Shown here: in pieces, positions 57,774 to 64,000 of the stretch
How the letters are laid out: each line of letters begins with the position of its first letter
How positions within the stretch are numbered: the first letter of the stretch is position 1
Assembly: GCF_029962835.1 (NCBI RefSeq)
Contig: NC_080591.1
Coordinates: 37,517,501-37,581,500, forward strand
Reading direction: 5' to 3'
DNA: 64,000 bases
Origin: Magnolia sinica
Taxonomy: Eukaryota > Streptophyta > Magnoliopsida > Magnoliales > Magnoliaceae
Position numbers and translations under genes: made by a program
Notes under the pieces: model-generated
The model's database searches: none
The model's input: the letters and a program-made list of their open reading frames with translations, nothing else
Told to the model about the DNA's origin: nothing

Positions 57774-58517
57774 ATGAATTCTAGTATTGATATGGAATAT
57801 AGGGAAAGAATGAAAAATCATAAGCAGGTGAGATGACGAATCTACGTTGTCCACATCAATTTCATAGTTCGTTCCACCAATATGTGAATATCTTTTTCTT
57901 TGCTATTATTAGATCTCAATGAGAACAGTGGTAGTGCTACAATGAATGCATACATTATAAGTCTGATGATGATCTAATTTCAGGTACCAATGGGAAAGTA
58001 TTATATGGTCTTTGTGGGGAGAGTTCCAGGGATATATGACAGTTGGGAGGATGCTCGCGCACAGGTAGATCAATTCAATGGATGTAGACACCAATCGTTT
58101 AAGTCATATGTTGAGGCTGTGACAAAGTGGAAGAACTACAAGGTAAGGAAGACGCAAGTGATGTTTGGAAAAATATTCGGTTGGATAATTTCATTTTAAT
58201 TATGTGTAAACCATTTCCAATTTCATAATGGTATGTGATGATGAATGTAGGTGAATCTCCAGAAGTCAGTAGGTCACAGAATCCATGGGGAGCATAACAG
58301 CGCATCCGAAATTTGGAGTGAAGACCTGTTCAGGAGAGCTGGGTCTGAAACTGATCGGGTTTGCAATTCGATGATTGTTGACGAACACCATGGTGGGGTG
58401 CACGTTTCCGATTCTTCCACCTCGGACGTGGTAGGAGATAATGCAGATTACGGGACGATGAATGCCTTCTTCAAAGTTCTTCTCGGAGTGTTGCTTATAT
58501 ATGCAGTAGTTACCTAG
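57774..58517 (+). CDS. Small three-exon gene with RNase H1 N-terminal (viroplasmin-like) domain and C-terminal membrane segment
   Basis: Exons 57774-57827, 57984-58142 and 58251-58517 join in phase 0 with donors GTGAGA and GTAAGG and acceptors TTTCAG and ATGTAG, giving 159 codons and a stop at 58515-58517 with no break. Residues 22-62 match the RNase H1 hybrid-binding (caulimovirus protein VI-like) domain: KYYMVFVGRVPGIYDSWEDA and QVDQFNGCRHQSFKSYVEAV. In RNase H1 this domain binds RNA:DNA hybrids. The middle is hydrophilic, and the last 20 residues (AFFKVLLGVLLIYAVVT) look like a tail-anchor membrane segment. No RNase H catalytic domain is present. It lies just outside the inverted repeat and could be part of the same mobile unit or a host gene. 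Confidence 0.7.
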
Positions 58518-59096
58518 TTCGTTTCATCTTTGTTTAGGTAAGGGATGTTTGGCTGTGCTCATTGATGGAGCCGGAGCTAACTAACTGGTTTTGGGTTCTG
58601 ATAGAGGAACAGGCTTGCACAGTTAATTAATTCTTCCTGCTTTATTTTTTGGGATATTAAATGTTTAATGCACCTACATATCTATTAAACTTCTGATTAT
58701 GTGGTTCTTTCACCCTTCTCTGTGTGGAGGACCTTGAGGTCGACCATCCGTTACGAAATGGGGGTTGGTGGTCAAAATGATTCAGTGGTTGCTCGAAACT
58801 TATCTCCCCACCTTCGGACATTTGTTTGCAACTTCCGATTTCTGCTCAGAAATATTGTGGGTTATAGTGGACCTTACATATCAATTTGGTATGGATACAT
58901 AGAAAATGGGCGGTAGTGACAGTTAGGTACACGTGATGGTTTATCATGTAATGGTTATATAGCCTTTATACATCGCACAAGTCTCATCCTTTTCCAAACA
59001 TCAACTTACATTTCGCCGTTGTATAGTCATCCAAATTTACTCTGATCCAAACAGTCTGTTTTTCATTGGGAAAATGGAAGGATACAAACTACAGTA
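58518..59096. other. Spacer between the viroplasmin-like gene and element D remnant
   Basis: No further gene recognised. A plus-strand open frame 58701-58916 has no recognisable domain. Confidence 0.45.
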
Positions 59097-60074
59097 TCAC
59101 GAATACCTTGTCCGTACAAATGTACAATGCAGAACAATCCTATACGTAAATCCAAACAAGCCCTTAGGTGATAACTCTACATCACGCTTAGGTGTAACCT
59201 CAGGAGGCATATCCATAATAACTTTAGGTGTGACATCACTTGCCACTTGAGCATACAACATCAAATCGGTTTTAGTCTCCCTTTCAGACTCGTTAGCATT
59301 AACTATAGAAAGAGACTTAAGCTGGAGTTTCGTCACATCTTCAGGACCACGTTTTTTGATGTCCTCCCTTTCTGGCATACTTTTGGGCAGGAGAGGCTTC
59401 AAGATAATCATTTTGCCTTCATACAGAAATAAACACTTATTCAAGTGACAAAATAGTGTTGTGTCCCTGTCATACAACCAAGGCCTAGTCAAAATGAAGT
59501 GGCCTATATCCATAGGCAAAACATCACACCACAACATATCTGTATAGGAACCAAACTAGATGGAAATGGGACAACGCTGAGAAACCGTAATCGAAAACAT
59601 ATCAACCCATGAGACTCAATAGGGCTAAGTGTGAGGAATGACTAGCATACCTAAGCGGTCCACAGTGCTAGCAGAGACCACATTGATACAACTACCACTA
59701 TCAATGATCACATTGCAGTTTTTGCCACCACACTTGGCATAAGTGTGGAAAATTAAATTCATGTGACAATCATCACTTTCTACAATCTGGCTTAAGGCGC
59801 GGCTAACAATTGCAAGTGGCACAATCTAAACTCCTTCAATTTGATCCCTAACTTGTGATTAGACATCTTCCCTACTGTCGGGGTTCGCCTGAAGGGAGGC
59901 TTCAAGCTGATTGACATGCGCATTAGTCATGATCAATTGAGTCGCGATGGTCCTATTGTGCACTTCAATGGCCGTCAGACGATTGTTGATAGTGTTAAGG
60001 GCCTCAACAATCTGTTCTAGATTCATAGTGGGATGTATATTAAAACCACGTCCAGAACGAGTGAACATATACAA
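59097..60074 (-). pseudogene. Element D gag start and protease remnant
   Basis: Minus strand from 60074: MYMFTRSGRGFNIHPTMNLE, a coiled helix with NRLTAIEVHNRTIATQLI, then after breaks an acidic stretch, a protease segment with NVIIDSGSCINVVSASTVDR (intact DSG) at about 59720-59680, and MLWCDVLPMDIGHFILTRPW at 59537. The gag core and zinc knuckle are missing. The protein is a close relative of element A (MLWCDLLLMDVGHIILGRPW). Confidence 0.8.
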
Positions 60075-60514
60075 AGTAACTCTTAGGGAAAAACCTAGAT
60101 CGTAGGATAATGTTACGACAAAGACAAAACCAACCTAGAGATCAAATTGGATATACTAGAGACACTAATCTTAAAATTCAGCAAGTTGTTAACCTGAAAT
60201 ACCTTGAAAATTCAGCATAATGACAATATGAGAGTACCAAGCTGAAAATTCAGCAAGAGTAGTCTGAAAATTACAAACTGAAAATTCATGAAGGCGACAA
60301 CCTGAGATTATGACGCTAAAAATTCAGCAATGGTATAAGTGGAAAACGCTAGCTGAAAATTCAACAATGGAACACTCCAAACTAAGAACAAAAATCAACA
60401 ATATGATCCCAGATTCTATATGCAATATATGCTCTAATAACCCTAGATGAAAGTTATACACTAGATGTGACTCTAACCTAAGTGCAACACAAAAATCCTA
60501 TGCTAAACCTATGT

Positions 60515-60525
60515 CTCTGATACCA
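60515..60525 (-). promoter_or_regulatory. Primer binding site of element D
   Basis: The minus strand reads TGGTATCAGAG four bases after the LTR end TCCTGCATCA; it is the complement of the initiator-Met tRNA 3' end used by many chromoviruses. Confidence 0.85.
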
Positions 60526-60529
60526 AATT

Positions 60530-61318
60530 TGATGCAGGACACGTGATTTAATGGTAGCATGCAACGTGGAAATTATGGAAGAGTTCATAAAGTAATTCAA
60601 TTAACAAAAGATGTTAACCCACCACGTAATTAAGAATAAACAATAGGAAATAAAATCTATTTTAACCCCGCATGCTAAGAAATTACATAAATCAACTAAA
60701 ACTAGGCCTGATGGAAAGATAGAGCTTCCAATTTAGCATAGGCACGCTCCACACTCAAGATGTTGACTTGTAGGTTCTAAGATTAGGATTAAGACGGGAA
60801 AAATCTGAAATTTGGGAAATCATGGCTCATGGGAATTGGGGTTTTTAGAAATTGGGGATCTAGAATTTAGGGTAGGGTTAGGGATGAGGAATCAAGTAGT
60901 TTTGATGGAGGAAGCAAGGGGAAACCAAGGGATTGAGGGGTTGTCCGTACGATCAGCCTAGGGGCTCGCACGTGTGGCTGTATGATAGCATGTGTGGGTC
61001 GTTGGCTAGGATTTTGGGGTCGTCAATGGTTAATTTTGGTTAGGGTTGAAGTTGGATGAAGAAAAGTTGGAAAAAAAAAAAAAAAAAAACAATGATTTGA
61101 ATGGTTTTGGATAGGAATGGAAGAAGAGAGATGAAGTGTTTTGAAAAAATACCTGTTTTTGGATAGAAAAGAAAAGAGAATGAAAATGATAGATGGAAGC
61201 ATCGCACCTCCATTAAATGAGGAATGGAATCACACTACACCCAAACTCCAAATCACATGGAGTATTCTTTAAATCACATGAAGAAGAGAAAACACAAACC
61301 TTTTTTTTTCAAAATTAT
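60530..61318 (-). repeat. 5' LTR of element D (at least this part)
   Basis: Plus-strand edge TGATGCAGGACAC, followed by the blocks shared with 54186-55001. Sequence after 61318 has no counterpart in the truncated left LTR, so the true right edge cannot be read off; the CCAACGGTCTGATC phrasing at 61518 suggests the LTR could continue to about 61760. Confidence 0.7.
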
Positions 61319-62739
61319 TGTCTATGAGATGGAAATTGTTTCCTACTTTTGTAGTCTCAGAAAATACCTTTTAAAAAAAGCCGGTCTTAGATAAGATTCT
61401 CAACATAAAGACGCTTAATAAATTAAAAGTTGTTCCTAACTCCCTAATCTCAACACAAATATAAACTATTTCGTGTCCCATGGGGGTCCACAATCAAGAT
61501 GTCGGATGATGATGATCCAACGGTCTGATCATCATGTCCACCCGATCCAACGGTCCTACGTGTCTATCAAGCTCCTATATGCAACCCACATGCATCTTCC
61601 CAATGTGGGGTCTTCAAAGATGCACAAACATGCGCGTGGGGTCTTCAACATGGCTATGAATGTGAATTGGGCCAAGTGGGCCCCATGTAATGGTCATTTA
61701 GTCATAAGGAGACTAGCTCAGCCCTCCTCCTTTGATATGGTGCTCGAATATCCTCATCAGAAAGCACCAAGTAAAATTGAATGATTTAAAAATGATGTTA
61801 CTGCACAGATCAAGGATTATATATTCTTCCATTTTTCATCAATTAAATAGTAATTAAGTATTTGGAAAGTCTGTTTTAAATTGTCAAGTAGCAAATATTT
61901 ATTTAACAAAATCTGATCATGAGTTATTAAATAGTAAGATGAATAAAAATTTGCAATTTTAAGTAAAGTACCTAAGGGACCCAGCCCAACAAATTCCTAA
62001 TGGAAACATGGAATCCTCCTGAATTGATTCTTTTGTCGCCTTGTGAAATTTCAAACCATTGAATGGACCAATTCAAGAACAATTGGATGGTGACAAAATT
62101 TGAAAAGATTGGCATTCCATATTTCTATTTAGAAACTTACAAATAGTTCTTGATAAGGTCTGAAAATTAATTTAAGTGTTAAGTGCTGAATTTTAGTACT
62201 CATTTAGTACTGAAAAAATCTGTTTAGTAATTTGTCAGAAAAAAAAAAAGTCATGGTATCTGAAAATAAGCACTTTTTTTTTCACAAAAACTTGTTTGGT
62301 AAACACAAACCACAAATGTTTGAAAATTGGCAATTTGTCATATTTGCCCATATTGTCTCAATTTCTATCTTTTGTAGAGCATGAGACGAAAGTTGCTATT
62401 GCCATGCTACTAAATTTGGTGAACCTTTCAATCTAATAACATTTTAATACTCTCTTATGCATTCCAGCAAGAGACGAAATCGTACAATGCATGTGTATAG
62501 TGCACACTTGAGAAGGCCATGCACCTAAATGTGCTACATCGTTGGATAACCAATCTTGACCATTGATCATAGATCAAACGGTCCAGATCGATGTCCATCA
62601 CATGAGCACGGACATCTACGAATTCCATCCCATTCTGGGTTCGATCAGTGGGCCAAAAGCTCACTACAAAAGAGGCCTGCACACTAGACAACATGTATCG
62701 TCTAGATTACATCGATGGGTCCAAATACTTCCCACCGTC
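61319..62739. other. No gene recognised
   Basis: A plus-strand open frame at 61473-61784 has no family features and overlaps the possible end of the element D LTR. The rest, including A- and T-rich stretches near 62230-62280, is featureless to me. Confidence 0.4.
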
Positions 62740-63770
62740 AGATCGGCCTGAAATTTGGTATGATTACAGATCCCTGAGTCTACTATCATATATAAACATT
62801 TGGGATCGATCCGACAAGATAGACTTGTCAAAATCAAACTGTTCAGGAAGGTGTCTATACCGTTTCTCTGCACTGAACAGTACAGATGGTTCAGAGTGCA
62901 GCAATAATCTCAAGGACTTCTTGATGTCTGATTGACCTCAAAATTTATATGTTGGTGGCCCATTAAGATTATTATCATGGGTTAAATTTGAGATCGATCC
63001 GACATCAATAGACTTGTCGAGATCGGACTGTTAGAAAGGGTACCAGGCTACCAGCGCTATTCACTGCACTGGACAGCGCAACTGACCCGAATTGAGATGA
63101 GGAGATAGGGGTAATACTAATTGTGATCTCTAGACCCCACTAATCTCGACCGCTCTGAAGGGTACCAGTGTTGTTCACTGCACTAGACAACACAACTGAC
63201 CCAAATTGAGATGATGAGATAAGAGGGGTTATACTAATTGAAATGGCCGCAAAATTTATACACATATTCCTTAATGAACCTATTGATATTGTACAAAATT
63301 TGACATTGATCCGTGATCTCTAGACCCCGCTAATCTCGACCATTCTGAAGGGTACCAGTGCTGTTTACTGCATTGGACAACACAACTGACCCGAATTGAG
63401 AAGATGAGAAAAGAGGGGTTATTCTAATTGAAATGGCCTCAAACCTTATACACATTTATTAATGAACCTATTGATATTGTACAAAATTTGAGGTTGATCC
63501 ATGATTTCTAGACCCCACTAATCTCGACCATTCTAAAGGGTACCAGTGTTGTTCACTGCATTGGACAACGCAACTAATCCGAATTCAGATGATTCATTGC
63601 AGGACTTAGATTGATTGGATCGATCCCAAATTGGGTACACATGTTCCTCATCAAGTATAGGTTCAGTGTACAAATTTTGGGGTAATTCTAATATTTCTAG
63701 ACCCATCTAATCTCAACCATTCATCAGGGTACATAATCTGATTCCAGACTAGACAATGTAGAGGGTCCAG
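62740..63770. repeat. Tandem array of about 189-bp units
   Basis: Unit anchors: AGACTTGTC at 62821 and 63010 (189 bp apart); CTCTAGACCCC near 63128, 63318 and a TTTCTAGACCC form near 63504 and 63695 (190, 188 and 190 bp apart). Each unit carries GGGTACCAG, GTTCACTGCA..GGACAAC, CAACTGACCCGAATT and TGAACCTATTGATATTGTAC. One short unit of about 120 bp sits between 63010 and 63130. The copies diverge towards both ends. Frame-like ORFs here are not genes. Confidence 0.85.
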
Positions 63771-64000
63771 ATTCAACGATCGATTGGATCAATCTCACAA
63801 TCTGATCTGAAATCCATTGCTGGACACTAAAGTATCCGAGATCAAGAGTATTTGAATATGATTCTCAGAAAAGAAAATCACACTTATCAATCTATCTGTT
63901 AGATATTCAGATCTGACCATCAATAAGTCTGATAAACGATTCAAATCTGGATCAAGATTACGGGCCATTAAAGTAATGATCAGGATGTAAAACAAACTTA
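63771..64000. other. Edge sequence, no gene recognised
   Basis: Continues the GATCTGA/ATCTGATC-rich phrasing of the tandem array region; runs out of the window. Confidence 0.4.

Larger units (their letters stand above)
54186..61320 (-). mobile_element. Element D: decayed chromovirus interrupted by an inverted duplication
   Basis: LTRs at 54186-55001 and from 60530 to at least 61318 share TGATGCAGGACAC, the block ATTAACAAAAGATGTTAAC, GGTAGGGTTAGG and AAATCACATGAAGAAGAGAAA. TGGTATCAGAG on the minus strand at 60515-60525 is an initiator-Met PBS immediately after the 5' LTR. Gag and protease remain at 59097-60074; RT, RNase H and integrase are missing, and the inverted duplication plus a small gene fills 55002-59096. 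The remaining protein segments are closely similar to those of element A, so D is of the same lineage. The right edge of the 5' LTR may reach further, to about 61760. Confidence 0.75.

Noticed and set aside
1-64000. tRNA or rRNA genes
   Set aside because: No cloverleaf-type sequence or rRNA-like conserved block was recognised; the tRNA-like words found are retrotransposon primer binding sites or a single B-box-like motif.

Overview
This is a stretch of plant nuclear chromosome, not a prokaryotic or organellar sequence. Plant-type Ty3/gypsy and Ty1/copia elements, a LINE, MITEs with target-site duplications and one spliced host gene fill it. The low gene density and nested LTR elements suggest a large, repeat-rich angiosperm genome. 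A magnoliid-like source is only an impression from the non-coding repeats. Everything rests on reading the sequence; no search was run.

Region 1 (1 to 38019) is a nest. The oldest part is a minus-strand chromovirus (element A, about 2397-38019) with LTR remnants at both ends and integrase-chromodomain, RNase H, RT, protease and zinc knuckle at 3197-6880. An Athila-type element (B, 6950-15582, minus) split A between zinc knuckle and gag. A 20 kb Tat/Ogre-type element (C, 16528-36763, minus) inserted 7 bp upstream of A's gag start codon. C carries, between integrase and 3' LTR, about 9 kb holding three antisense (plus-strand) units: a plant-mobile-domain pseudogene, an uninterrupted Gly/Asp-rich ORF with 72-bp repeats, and a broken DUF7745-like gene. 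A GGTAATC(n)GATTACC dyad recurs in C's LTRs and near these antisense units.

Region 2 (39079-51726) is the 3' end of a host gene on the minus strand, a RAD5/HLTF-like SNF2 helicase. The last four coding exons are visible with intact splice sites. One intron is about 11.3 kb, swollen by a copia element inside a hAT-like repeat, a LINE cut by further MITE-like insertions, and other MITEs.

Region 3 (52311-64000) holds a hAT MITE with perfect 8-bp target-site duplications, a second decayed chromovirus (D, 54186 to about 61320), and in its middle a 2.66 kb inverted duplication of a PIF/Harbinger-type MYB/SANT-like gene (arms of about 1.2 kb). Next to it is a small three-exon gene with an RNase H1 N-terminal (viroplasmin-like) domain and a C-terminal membrane segment. 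The window ends in a tandem array of about 189-bp units.

Most TE coding sequence is dead (stops, frameshifts, lost catalytic residues). The units that still look intact are the visible RAD5-like exons, the 23657-24736 ORF, exon 2 of the plus-strand MYB/SANT copy (56595-57227) and the viroplasmin-like gene (57774-58517).
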